A stretch of DNA of 64,000 bases from Streptomyces rishiriensis (GTDB lineage Bacteria; Actinomycetota; Actinomycetes; Streptomycetales; Streptomycetaceae), in assembly GCF_003112535.1 (NCBI RefSeq), contig NZ_BEWA01000023.1, positions 62,001 through 126,000 on the forward strand, read 5' to 3'. Shown piece by piece: positions 22,351-30,652 of the stretch (its first letter is position 1; each line of letters starts with the position of its first letter). The notes under the pieces were generated by a model that was given only the letters and a program-made list of their open reading frames with translations, did no database searches and was not told the DNA's origin. The position numbers were made by a program, and so were the translations under genes.

Positions 22351-23526
22351 GTGAGTATGCGTATCGGAGTGGAAGAAGAGTTCCACGTCCTGGAAGTGGA
22401 GAGCGGGCTACTGGTGCCGCGCGCCGACGCCGTACTGCGGCGGCTCCCCGAAGGGACCTTCACCACCGAGCTGCACCGGTCGACGGTCGAGTCCAACAGC
22501 GACGTGCACACGACCCTGGACGACCTCCACGCCGACCTCACCGAGACGAGACGGCGACTCGACCGGGCGGCCGCCTCGTCCGGCCTGGCCGTGATGGCCG
22601 CGGGCACCGCCCCGCTGGCCGCGGCCGCCTCGGCCCGCCCCACCGACGACGCGCGCTACCTCCACATGAGCGAGGAGTACCGCAAGGTCGCCGACGAACA
22701 GCTCATCTGCGGCGCACAGGTCCATGTGGACGTCCCCGACCGCGACACGGCCGTCCGCGCGATGTGCTCCGTGGCGCCCTGGCTGCCCGTGCTCCTCGCG
22801 CTCTCCGCCAGCTCACCGTTCTGGCAGGGCGCCGACACGGGATACGCGAGCTGGCGCACCCTGCTCTGGCAGCGCTGGCCGACCGCGGGACCGGCCGGGT
22901 GCTACGCGAACGCCGCCGAGTACGACGCCGCCGTGCAGGACTTCGTCCAGGCCGGAGTGATCAGCGACCCCGGGATGATCTACTACGACGTCCGCCCCTC
23001 CGCCCACCTGCGCACACTCGAACTGCGCATCTGCGACGCCTGCCCGCGCGCGGAGACCGTCGTGCTCGTCGCCGGCCTCTTCCGCGCCCTGGTCACCGAG
23101 GCCCGCGAACGGCTGCGCACCCACCGCGAGCCGCACTGCGCCGGCCGGCACGAGTGGCTGCGCGGCGCCGCCTGGCGAGCCGCCCGGTCCGGCCTCGAAG
23201 GAACGCTCGTGGACCCCGAGACCCACCGGGAGGCGCCCGCGGAGCAGGTGCTGCGCAAGCTGCTCGTCCGGCTGCGGCCCGCTCTGGAGGTCCACGGGGA
23301 CTGGGAGACCGTGCGGACGCTGACGCACCAGGCTCTCGCCGACGGCAGCGCCGCCCGCCGCATCCGTCGCGCGGCGCAGCACGAGGACCTCCTGGCCTGC
23401 GTCGACATGCTCGTCGCCGAGACCCGCGGCGAGCGCGGACAGCGCAGGGCACAGCGGTCCCTGGCCACGGGCGGCGCACGCCCCGCCGCCGGCCGGGGGG
23501 CGCTGCCCCAGGTCATCGGCCGCTGA
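22351..23526 (+). CDS. YbdK-type carboxylate-amine ligase (GCS2 family)
   Basis: 391 aa, glutamate-cysteine-ligase-2 family (PF04107; YbdK group). The N-terminus MRIGVEEEFHVLEVESGLLV carries the EEE Mg/ATP-binding motif; LICGAQVHVDVPDRDTAV and YYDVRPSAHLRTLELRICD are the conserved strands. The enzymes join a carboxylate to an amine with ATP; YbdK itself has weak gamma-glutamylcysteine activity, so the true substrate is open. The GTG at 22351 is 5 nt after AGGAG; an ATG 6 nt later is possible. It is followed by an asparagine-synthase-like amidotransferase and an S9 peptidase on the same strand, suggesting a peptide or peptide-amide pathway. Confidence 0.87.
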   Translation: MSMRIGVEEEFHVLEVESGLLVPRADAVLRRLPEGTFTTELHRSTVESNSDVHTTLDDLHADLTETRRRLDRAAASSGLAVMAAGTAPLAAAASARPTDDARYLHMSEEYRKVADEQLICGAQVHVDVPDRDTAVRAMCSVAPWLPVLLALSASSPFWQGADTGYASWRTLLWQRWPTAGPAGCYANAAEYDAAVQDFVQAGVISDPGMIYYDVRPSAHLRTLELRICDACPRAETVVLVAGLFRALVTEARERLRTHREPHCAGRHEWLRGAAWRAARSGLEGTLVDPETHREAPAEQVLRKLLVRLRPALEVHGDWETVRTLTHQALADGSAARRIRRAAQHEDLLACVDMLVAETRGERGQRRAQRSLATGGARPAAGRGALPQVIGR

Positions 23527-23614
23527 CGGCCCCGCACCACCGGGCGAACCGACTCCGCTTCCACCGGAGCGTCCCACCGAATCTCTCGCCGAACCGCTCA
23601 GAAAGGTCTCCTTC

Positions 23615-23683
23615 ATGTCCAGCAGCACGATCCAGGCCTGTGCCGGTGTGCGGAAAGGAGGCGGTACGCCATGTGCGGTCTGA
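23615..23683 (+). CDS. Possible leader peptide overlapping the amidotransferase start
   Basis: A 22-codon frame, MSSSTIQACAGVRKGGGTP then CAV, with GAAAGG 8 nt upstream of its ATG. Its stop lies 10 nt inside the amidotransferase gene, whose ribosome site AAGGAGG it covers. That layout would allow translational coupling or leader control. It is short enough to be chance, and no homology is known to me. Confidence 0.25.
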   Translation: MSSSTIQACAGVRKGGGTPCAV

Positions 23684-25455
23684 GCGGAGAGATCCGCTTC
23701 GACGGCCGACGCCCTGATCTGGCGGCCGTCGAGCGCATGAGCGAACGCCTCGCCGCCCGCGGACCCGACGGCCGCGGGGTCTGGACGCGGGGCGCGGTGG
23801 CGCTCGGGCACCGACGGCTGAAGATCATCGACCTGTCGGACCTCGGCGCCCAGCCGATGACGGACGCCCGCAACGAGATCACCGGCGTCTTCAACGGCTG
23901 CGTGTACAACTACCGGGAGCTGCGCGACGAACTCCGCGGGCTCGGTCACCGGTTCGCGTCGACGTCCGACACCGAAGTGGTGCTCAAGGCCTACCTGCAG
24001 TGGGGGACCGCCTGCGTCGAGCACTTCCACGGCATGTTCGCCTTCGCCCTCGTCGAGCACCGGAGCGGCCGCGTGGTGCTGGCCCGCGACCGGCTCGGCA
24101 TCAAGCCCCTCTACCTGTCCGGGACACCGGACCGGCTCCGGTTCGCCTCGTCGCTGCCCGCCCTCCTCGCCGCCGGGGACGTGGACACCTCCCTCGACCC
24201 GACGGCCGTCCACCAGTACCTCAGCTGGCACGCCACGGTCGCGCCCCCGCGCACCGTCCTCAACGGCGTCCGCAAGCTGCCCCCGGCCACCGTCCGCGTC
24301 GTCGAGCCGGACGGCGCCCATCGCGACCACCGCTACTGGCAGCCCGCCTACACGCGTCGCCCCGAGCACGCCGACATGGGCGCCAACGAGTGGCGTGACG
24401 CGGTGCTGGAAGGGCTGCGCACCGCCGTACGGCGCCGGATGGTCTCCGACGTCCAGGTCGGCGTCCTGCTCTCCGGCGGCCTCGACTCCAGCCTCATCGT
24501 CGCGCTGCTCGCCGACGAGGGGCAGCGGGACCTGATGACCTTCAGCGTGGGCTTCGAGTCGGAGGGCGGCGAGGAGGGCGACGAGTTCCGGTACTCGGAT
24601 CTCGTGGCCCGGGAGTTCGCCACCGACCACCGCCGCCTGATGGTGCCCTCCGACCGGGTGTCCACGGCCCTGGACGGCGCGATCGCCGCCATGAGCGAGC
24701 CGATGACCAGCCACGACGTCGTCGCCTTCTATCTGCTGTCCGAGCAGGTGTCGAAGGACGTCAAGGTCGTGCAGAGCGGGCAGGGCGCCGACGAGGTGTT
24801 CGCCGGCTACCACTGGTACCCGGAGCTGGCCGGGGCCGCCCGGGAGGACGAACCCGAGCAGTACGCCGAGACCTACTTCGACCGGCCGCACGCCGACCTC
24901 GCCCGCGTCCTCCAGCCGCACATGCTGCCCCGCGAGGACGTCTCGGGCCGCTTCGTCCGCGAGCACATGGCGACGCCGGGGGCCGAGACCGCGCTGGACG
25001 CGGCGCTGCGCCTGGACACGCACGTCATGCTCGTCGACGACCCCGTCAAACGGGTCGACAACATGACCATGGCCTGGGGCCTGGAGGCCCGGGTGCCGTT
25101 CCTCGACCACGAGCTCGTGGAACTGGCCGCGGCCTGCCCGCCCGAGCTCAAACTCGCCGACGGCGGCAAGGGCGTCCTCAAGGAGGCAGGCCGCAAGCTC
25201 CTGCCGCGCGAGGTCGTCGACCGCCCCAAGGGCTACTTCCCCGTCCCGGCGATCCGCCATATGGCCGGTCCCGTCCTGCAGCGGGTGCGTGAGGCGCTGC
25301 AGGCGCCCGAGGCGAGGGAACGCGGCCTGTTCCAGGAGTCGTACGTCGCCGAACTGCTCGCCGCGCCCGACGAGCACCGGACCAAGCGCGGAGCGAACGC
25401 CCTGTGGCAGATAGCTTTGCTGGAGATATGGCTGCAGACGCACGGAATCAGGTGA
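23671..25455 (+). CDS. asnO: Asparagine-synthase-family amidotransferase (N-acetylglutaminylglutamine amidotransferase type)
   Basis: 594 aa. The N-terminal Ntn glutaminase has the nucleophile Cys2 (MCGLSGEIRF) and RGPDGRGVW, FNGCVYNYRELRDEL. The C-terminal synthetase has the PP-loop LLSGGLDSSLIVALLA (from Ser268) and the QGADEVFAGYHWYP segment; RVPFLDHELVELA and RPKGYFPVP are typical of the subgroup annotated as N-acetylglutaminylglutamine amidotransferase. That subgroup amidates the C-terminal carboxyl of a dipeptide in making the osmolyte NAGGN. The ATG follows AAGGAGG by about 10 nt. The usual partners (GNAT/ATP-grasp ligase, M42 peptidase) are replaced here by a YbdK ligase and an S9 peptidase, so the product may differ. 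Confidence 0.85.
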   Translation: MCGLSGEIRFDGRRPDLAAVERMSERLAARGPDGRGVWTRGAVALGHRRLKIIDLSDLGAQPMTDARNEITGVFNGCVYNYRELRDELRGLGHRFASTSDTEVVLKAYLQWGTACVEHFHGMFAFALVEHRSGRVVLARDRLGIKPLYLSGTPDRLRFASSLPALLAAGDVDTSLDPTAVHQYLSWHATVAPPRTVLNGVRKLPPATVRVVEPDGAHRDHRYWQPAYTRRPEHADMGANEWRDAVLEGLRTAVRRRMVSDVQVGVLLSGGLDSSLIVALLADEGQRDLMTFSVGFESEGGEEGDEFRYSDLVAREFATDHRRLMVPSDRVSTALDGAIAAMSEPMTSHDVVAFYLLSEQVSKDVKVVQSGQGADEVFAGYHWYPELAGAAREDEPEQYAETYFDRPHADLARVLQPHMLPREDVSGRFVREHMATPGAETALDAALRLDTHVMLVDDPVKRVDNMTMAWGLEARVPFLDHELVELAAACPPELKLADGGKGVLKEAGRKLLPREVVDRPKGYFPVPAIRHMAGPVLQRVREALQAPEARERGLFQESYVAELLAAPDEHRTKRGANALWQIALLEIWLQTHGIR

Positions 25456-27719
25456 CCGACGATCGAGACGGCCGCACGGCGTTCGGTGCGCCGCCCGGCG
25501 ACGTCCGCGCGGTGACGTTCGGGGCGGGCTTCACACGGCCCGGGGAAGCGCCGTCCCGCGACGCCGACGCGCACAGCGCCGTGTACGCCGCCGCGCCCGC
25601 CTTGGTGCCGCTGCCCGACGCGGCCGGCCCCCGGGACGCCGTGAACCGGCTGCGGTCGCACGGCTGCTGGTACCCCTCCGCCGACGCCGACGGCGCCGAG
25701 ACCGCATTCATCTGCGACCGGGGCGGTGTGCCCCAGCTGTGGGCCGGCCCGGTCGACGGCGGCGAGGTGCGGCTGCTCGACTCCTCGCCGGACCCGGTCA
25801 CCGAGGTGTCCTGGTCGCCGGACGGCCGCTGGATCGCGTACACCACCGCACCGGGCGGCGGTGAGCACTCCCGGGTGCTGTGCGTGCGTCCCGACGGCAC
25901 CGGCCGGCGCATCGTGGCCGGCGCGGACCCGGACAGCACCGCCTACCTGGGCTGCTGGGCGCACGACGGCTCGTCGCTCGCCGTCACGGTGGCCGCGCCC
26001 GCCGTGCGCCCCTTCGACGACGGCCCGGGGCGCCCGCCCCCGGAAGCCGCCCCGGGCGACGGCCGCCCCGAGGCAGCGCTCCCGTCCGTCGGCTGGACGG
26101 ACCGGGGAGGTCACGCGACGCTCCTCGGGCACGCCGTGTACGACGCCGCCACAGGAACGGGGACGGAGGCCGGGAGGGGCGGGGGAGAGGAGTCCGGCGG
26201 GGCGCGGTCCGGCGCCACGGCCACAGGGGCGGCCGTACGTTCCGACGGCGGGCTCTCGGTGTATCTGATCGATCCCGGCGGCCACGCCTCGCCCGTGCTC
26301 CTCACCACCGAGACGCACGCGGCCACGCTGCGGGCCTGCGACCTCAGCCGTGACGGACGGTTCGTGCTGCTGCGCCGAGGGCCGCGCGGACGACGCGAGG
26401 CGGTCGTGCGGCGCACGGACGACCCGGCCACGACCTTCGCCCTGCCGGTCGCCGACGGAGACCCGTGGATCGGCAGGTTCTCACCCGACGGCCGGACCCT
26501 GTGGCTGCGCAGCAACGTCGCCCGGGAGTACGCGGCCCTCCTCGCGGTGGCTCTCGACGACGACGGCGCGCCGTGCGGGACGTCCGTCGTCGCGGAACGA
26601 CCGGACAGCGACCTCGAACTCCTGGCCCTGGCCCACGACGGCCGCACCGCCGCCCTCGCCTGGAACGCCCGGGGCGCGAGCGAGCTCGAACTCGTCGAGA
26701 CCTCCCCGGCAGGTGACCCCGCCCGGCGCCCCGCCCCCAACGCGACCGGCCCGGCACGACCCGTCCCCCTGCCCCACGAGGTCGTCACCCGTGTCACGGG
26801 CGCCGGCGCCGGGCGCCTGCTGCTGGCGCTGTCCGGGTCGCAACGCCGGCCGGGCGTCTGGTGGGCCCACGAGGGCGTGTCCCTGCTGCGCACCCCCTGG
26901 TCGTCGAAGGACGAGGACGCCGTCCCGCCGGGCCGCCCGCCGGTCCGGCCCGTCCCCCTGCGGCTCACGGCGCGCGACGGTCTGCCGCTGAGCGGCTGGT
27001 ACTACCGCGCGCCCGGACGTCCGGCGGGCGAGCCGGCGCCCTGCGTGATCCACCTGCACGGCGGCCCCGAGGAACAGGAACGCCCCGTCTTCCATCCGCT
27101 CTACCACGAGCTCACCGGGCGCGGCATGGACGTCTTCGCCCCCGACGTGCGCGGCTCCTCCGGCCACGGCCGGTCGTTCGTCGACGCCGACCTGGGGGCC
27201 GGCCGCTTCGCCGCGCTGGAGGACGTGGCCGACTGCGCGGCCCACGCGGTGACGGCGGGTCCCGCCGACCCGACGCGGCTGGCCGTCATGGGGCGCTCCT
27301 ACGGCGGCTATCTGACGTTCGCCTCACTCGTGTGGCATCCCGAGCTGTTCCGCACCGGCGTCGCCGTCTGCGGCATGTCGGACCTGCTGACCTTCTTCGC
27401 GGGCACCGAGCCCTGGCTCGCGGAGTCGGCGGCGCACAAGTACGGCCACCCCGAGCGCGACCGCGAACTGCTGCGCGCCCTGTCGCCGATGAGCCGCATC
27501 GACGCACTGCGGGTCCCGGTGCTCGCCGTGCACGGCGAGCACGACACCAACGTGCCCGTGCAGGAGTCCGGGCAGTTCGTACGGGCGGCCCGCGAACGGG
27601 GCGTCGCCGCCGAACTGCTCACCCTGCGCGACGAGGGCCACGACTTCCTGCGGGCGGACAACCGGCGACTGTTCCGGCGCAGCGCCGCGGACTGGCTGGA
27701 ACGTCATCTGCGCCGATGA
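25428..27719 (+). CDS. S9 (prolyl oligopeptidase) family peptidase
   Basis: 763 aa. The N-terminal half is a TolB/WD-like beta-propeller (VTEVSWSPDGRWIAYTTAPG; LRACDLSRDGRFVLL; IGRFSPDGRTLWLRSN), with a Gly/Ala/Thr-rich low-complexity insert near residues 240-270. The C-terminal alpha/beta hydrolase has the nucleophile GRSYGGY (Ser624), the acid in HGEHDTNVP (Asp706) and His738 in EGHDF. No signal peptide, so cytoplasmic. Starts: ATG 25428 (GGAG 3 nt upstream, 28-nt overlap with the amidotransferase) or GTG 25452 (4-nt GTGA overlap); the hydrolase is unaffected. Coupled to the amidotransferase, it may degrade or trim the peptide amide, the role of the peptidase in NAGGN-type trios. Confidence 0.88.
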   Translation: MAADARNQVTDDRDGRTAFGAPPGDVRAVTFGAGFTRPGEAPSRDADAHSAVYAAAPALVPLPDAAGPRDAVNRLRSHGCWYPSADADGAETAFICDRGGVPQLWAGPVDGGEVRLLDSSPDPVTEVSWSPDGRWIAYTTAPGGGEHSRVLCVRPDGTGRRIVAGADPDSTAYLGCWAHDGSSLAVTVAAPAVRPFDDGPGRPPPEAAPGDGRPEAALPSVGWTDRGGHATLLGHAVYDAATGTGTEAGRGGGEESGGARSGATATGAAVRSDGGLSVYLIDPGGHASPVLLTTETHAATLRACDLSRDGRFVLLRRGPRGRREAVVRRTDDPATTFALPVADGDPWIGRFSPDGRTLWLRSNVAREYAALLAVALDDDGAPCGTSVVAERPDSDLELLALAHDGRTAALAWNARGASELELVETSPAGDPARRPAPNATGPARPVPLPHEVVTRVTGAGAGRLLLALSGSQRRPGVWWAHEGVSLLRTPWSSKDEDAVPPGRPPVRPVPLRLTARDGLPLSGWYYRAPGRPAGEPAPCVIHLHGGPEEQERPVFHPLYHELTGRGMDVFAPDVRGSSGHGRSFVDADLGAGRFAALEDVADCAAHAVTAGPADPTRLAVMGRSYGGYLTFASLVWHPELFRTGVAVCGMSDLLTFFAGTEPWLAESAAHKYGHPERDRELLRALSPMSRIDALRVPVLAVHGEHDTNVPVQESGQFVRAARERGVAAELLTLRDEGHDFLRADNRRLFRRSAADWLERHLRR

Positions 27720-27844
27720 ACCGCACCGCGCAGACAGGGGGCGGACGGCGGGACAGGGAGCGGACGGCGGGGCGACGCGGACGGCCCGCCGCCCACGCCT
27801 CGCCCGCACAAGGCCCGTCACCCGCGCACAAGGCCCGCCCCAGC

Positions 27845-27886
27845 GAACACGTGACAACGAACACGTGACAACGAACACGTGACAAC
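27845..27886. repeat. Three perfect 14-bp repeats, each with CACGTG
   Basis: GAACACGTGACAAC occurs three times head to tail at 27845, 27859 and 27873, followed by a partial GAAC. Each unit carries the palindrome CACGTG. It lies 180-225 nt upstream of rsbQ, in a 350-nt gap (27720-28069) that also has two copies of CGCACAAGGCCCG (27808 and 27827) and no supported gene. The perfect identity and palindromic core suggest a cooperative binding array. Confidence 0.75.
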
Positions 27887-28069
27887 GAACGGGGACACCG
27901 AAACAAGCAGGAGTAGAGCGCGTGCGGCGGGGTAGCCGGAGCCGGTCGGCAGGAGGCGGCGCGATGCCTGGGGAGGTCGAGCGCCGCTTCCTGCCTCCTG
28001 CTTCCGCTTCCTGCCCCGGCCTCAGGACGCGGTGTGGAGGCCTTCGGCGGCGATGGCAGGATGGCCGCC

Positions 28070-28873
28070 ATGGACATCCGCCGCAGGAACAACATCCAGA
28101 TCACCGGCCGCCCGGACGGCCCGACGGTGGTGCTGGCACACGGCTTCGGCTGCGACCAGAACATGTGGAGGCTGACGGTTCCCGCGCTGGCGGAGCACTA
28201 CCGGGTCGTGCTGTTCGACTACGTCGGCTCGGGCGGATCGGATCTGAGCGCGTGGGAGGAGACGCGGTACTCGGTTCTCTCGGGCTACGCACAGGACGTC
28301 GTGGACGTCTGCGAGGAGCTGGACCTGCGTCATGCGGTCTTCGTCGGGCACTCGGTGAGCGCCATGGCGGGAGTGCTGGCCGCGCACGCGGCGCCGGAGC
28401 GGATCGGAGCGCTGGTGATGGTGGCCCCGTCCCCCTGCTACATCGACTCCGACGGCTACCGCGGCGGCTTCAGCGCCGAGGACATCGACGAGCTGCTGGC
28501 GTCCCTGGAGTCGAACTACCTGGGCTGGTCGGCCACCATGGCCCCGGTGATCATGGGCAATCCCGAGCGGCCGGAGCTCGGCGAGGAGCTGACGAACAGC
28601 TTCTGCGCCACCGACCCCGACATCGCCCGCGTCTTCGCCCGGACCACGTTCCTCACCGATTCCCGGGACGACCTCAAGACCGTCACGGCGCCGACCCTGG
28701 TGCTGGAATGCGCCCAGGACGTCATCGCCCCGCGCGAGGTCGGCGCCTATGTGCACGCCGCGATCCCGGGCTCCACCCTGGTGACGCTGCCGGCCACCGG
28801 GCACTGCCCGCAGCTGTCGGCGCCCGAGGCGACCAACACGGCCATCCTCGACTTCCTGCGCAGCCTGCGGTGA
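28070..28873 (+). CDS. rsbQ: RsbQ-like alpha/beta hydrolase, energy-stress signalling
   Basis: 267 aa, length of RsbQ/KAI2-type hydrolases. It starts MDIRRRNNIQITGRPDGPTV, then VLAHGFGCDQNMWR. The catalytic triad is Ser95 (VGHSVSAMAG), Asp217 (CAQDVI) and His245 (GHCPQLS), each one or two residues from the B. subtilis RsbQ triad positions. RsbQ is required for the RsbP phosphatase to respond to energy stress and probably turns over a hydrophobic small molecule. The ATG at 28070 was preferred (GGCAGGA 8 nt upstream) over in-frame GTG 28034 and ATG 28061. The stop overlaps the GTG of the PAS-PP2C gene by 4 nt, the same pairing as rsbQ-rsbP. Confidence 0.9.
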   Translation: MDIRRRNNIQITGRPDGPTVVLAHGFGCDQNMWRLTVPALAEHYRVVLFDYVGSGGSDLSAWEETRYSVLSGYAQDVVDVCEELDLRHAVFVGHSVSAMAGVLAAHAAPERIGALVMVAPSPCYIDSDGYRGGFSAEDIDELLASLESNYLGWSATMAPVIMGNPERPELGEELTNSFCATDPDIARVFARTTFLTDSRDDLKTVTAPTLVLECAQDVIAPREVGAYVHAAIPGSTLVTLPATGHCPQLSAPEATNTAILDFLRSLR

Positions 28874-30171
28874 CGTTCCCCCTCGGAGACGCTCCAGAGC
28901 CCTCCGAGGCGCAGGACGCCGCGTCGACCGACGCGGCGTTCACCGCCCTGCTGGAGGACAGCGTCGACGACCTGTACGAGTCGGCGCCGTGCGGGTACCT
29001 GTCGACGCTGATGGACGGCACCATCGCCAAGATCAACGCCACGCTGCTGGGCCGGCTGGGCCTGGAGCGCAGGGACGTGGTGGGCCACCAGCGGTTCGCC
29101 GACCTGCTCACCGTGGGCGGCAAGCTGTACCACGAGACCCACTTCGCGCCGCTGCTGCAGATGAAGGGCGCGATCAGCGGCATCGCCCTGGAGATGAAGA
29201 AGGCCGACGGGGGCCGGATACCCGTCCTGGTCTCCTCCGTCGTCAAGCACGGCGGCGAGGGCGAGCCGCTGCTGATCCGCACGACCGTCTTCGACGCCTG
29301 TGACCGCCGCGCCTACGAAGAGGAACTGCAGCGCCGCAAGCAGGAAGCCGAGCGCGCGCACCGGCAGGCCGAAGCCGACCGGGCCCGGCTGCAGGAGGCC
29401 CTCGCCGCGCTGCAGCAGTCGCTGCTGCCCGCGAGCCTGCCGGCGGTGCCGGGCGTGGAGACGGCCACGTACTACCACACCGCCGCCCCTGACCGGCTCG
29501 GCGGCGACTTCTACGACCTCTTCGCCCTCGACGGCGAACGCTGGGCGTTCTTCCTCGGCGACGTGTGCGGCAAAGGGCCCGAAGCCGCGGCGGTCACCTC
29601 CCTGACCCGGTACACGCTCCGGGCCGCGGCGCTGCACGACCCCGACCCGGTCACCGCGCTGACCACCTTGAACACGGTGCTGCACGAGCGCTGCACCGGC
29701 GGGGACCCGCGCTACTGCACCGCGATCTTCGGGATCCTCACCCCCGACCCGGAGACCGGGCGCGCCGCCGTCGAAGTGGCCTCCGGCGGCCATCCGCCCG
29801 CCCTGGTCATCCGCGCCGACGGCGGGACGGACTTCCTGCCCACTCCCGGCGGGCTCCTCGTCGGCGCGCTGCCCGAGGCCTCCTTCACATCCGCCACCAC
29901 CACACTCGGCCCCGGTGACACGCTGCTGCTGTACACCGACGGGCTGACCGAGGCGCGCACCGGACCCGACCGCGCGGAGCTGTACGGCGACCGAGCCCTG
30001 CTCGACTTCGTCGCCGGTCACGCGGGCGCCTCACCCCAGGGGATGGTCGAAGCGCTGACGGGCCTGCTGGAGAGCCTCGGCGACGGAGTCGACGACGACA
30101 CCGCGCTGCTCGCCGTCGGGGTCCCTCGCACCCTCGCGTCCTCCCGCCCGGCAACGGATCACCGGAGATGA
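28870..30171 (+). CDS. rsbP: RsbP-like PAS-PP2C phosphatase
   Basis: 433 aa. A PAS domain (about 28-145: LYESAPCGYLSTLMDGTIAK, YHETHFAPLLQMKGAISGIA) is joined by a coiled coil (EELQRRKQEAERAHRQAEAD) to a SpoIIE/PP2C phosphatase domain with LGGDFYDL, FLGDVCGKG, LLLYTDGLTEARTG and DDDTALLAVG. This is the domain order of B. subtilis RsbP, which dephosphorylates RsbV to free sigma-B. GTG start overlapping the rsbQ stop, so coupled translation and likely complex formation. The STAS substrate gene follows 4 nt after the stop. Confidence 0.92.
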   Translation: MTFPLGDAPEPSEAQDAASTDAAFTALLEDSVDDLYESAPCGYLSTLMDGTIAKINATLLGRLGLERRDVVGHQRFADLLTVGGKLYHETHFAPLLQMKGAISGIALEMKKADGGRIPVLVSSVVKHGGEGEPLLIRTTVFDACDRRAYEEELQRRKQEAERAHRQAEADRARLQEALAALQQSLLPASLPAVPGVETATYYHTAAPDRLGGDFYDLFALDGERWAFFLGDVCGKGPEAAAVTSLTRYTLRAAALHDPDPVTALTTLNTVLHERCTGGDPRYCTAIFGILTPDPETGRAAVEVASGGHPPALVIRADGGTDFLPTPGGLLVGALPEASFTSATTTLGPGDTLLLYTDGLTEARTGPDRAELYGDRALLDFVAGHAGASPQGMVEALTGLLESLGDGVDDDTALLAVGVPRTLASSRPATDHRR

Positions 30172-30175
30172 AACA

Positions 30176-30529
30176 GTGAAGATCGCCGCCCGCGACGCGG
30201 CCACCGGCCCCGTGCTCGAGATCGTCGGTGATCTCGACTACGGCACGGCGCACGAGCTGCGCGAACACGTCGGCAGGACAGCCCTGCGTCCGGGGCAGTG
30301 CCTGGTCCTGGACCTGTCACGGCTGGAGTTCTGCGACTCCAGCGGCATCACCGCCCTGATCGCGGCCCGCAACCACGCGGCGGCCGCCCGGGCCGAGGTC
30401 GCCCTGGCCGGCGTCCCCGACAACACGCTGCGCATCCTGCGCATCGTCGGACTCGACCAGGTCTTCGCCCTCCACCCCGACGCGCAGTCCGCCGTCGACG
30501 CCCGCTCCGCCCCGACGCCGCGGGTGTGA
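30176..30529 (+). CDS. STAS-domain anti-anti-sigma factor (RsbV-like)
   Basis: 117 aa. The STAS fold is complete: VLEIVGDLDYGTAHELREHV, then LVLDLSRLEFCDSSGITALI with the phosphorylatable serine in DSSG (Ser55 is the likely site). When dephosphorylated by RsbP it would sequester an RsbW-type kinase. GTG start with GGAG 9-10 nt upstream, 4 nt after the rsbP stop, so the three genes form one operon. No anti-sigma kinase or sigma-B-class factor adjoins; the RsbW-like ATPase at 493 is the only kinase-type candidate in the window. Confidence 0.92.
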   Translation: MKIAARDAATGPVLEIVGDLDYGTAHELREHVGRTALRPGQCLVLDLSRLEFCDSSGITALIAARNHAAAARAEVALAGVPDNTLRILRIVGLDQVFALHPDAQSAVDARSAPTPRV

Positions 30530-30532
30530 GCC

Positions 30533-30597
30533 GGCCCGGACAGGGGACTTGGTGAGCATGCCGGGTCAAGCGGCGTACCCATGGGGCTGTCCCGGCC
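30533..30597. terminator. Possible long-loop hairpin between convergent genes
   Basis: Arms GGCCCGGACAG (30533-30543) and CTGTCCCGGCC (30587-30597), one mismatch in 11 bp, loop 43 nt, between the ends of the rsb operon and the convergent GAF-ANTAR gene. The loop is long, so this is tentative. Confidence 0.35.
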
Positions 30598-30652
30598 CAG
30601 GCTTCTCTGGTTCAGACAGCGTGCCGGGGGAGCCGCCCCGCCGACGAACGGG

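Noticed and set aside
22813..25443. 876-codon open frame on the minus strand
   Set aside because: Antisense to the YbdK ligase and amidotransferase, whose catalytic motifs are intact on the + strand.
27962..28069. Small + strand frame starting MPGEVERRFLPPAS upstream of rsbQ
   Set aside because: It shares no features with known proteins, runs out of frame into rsbQ and has no convincing ribosome site.
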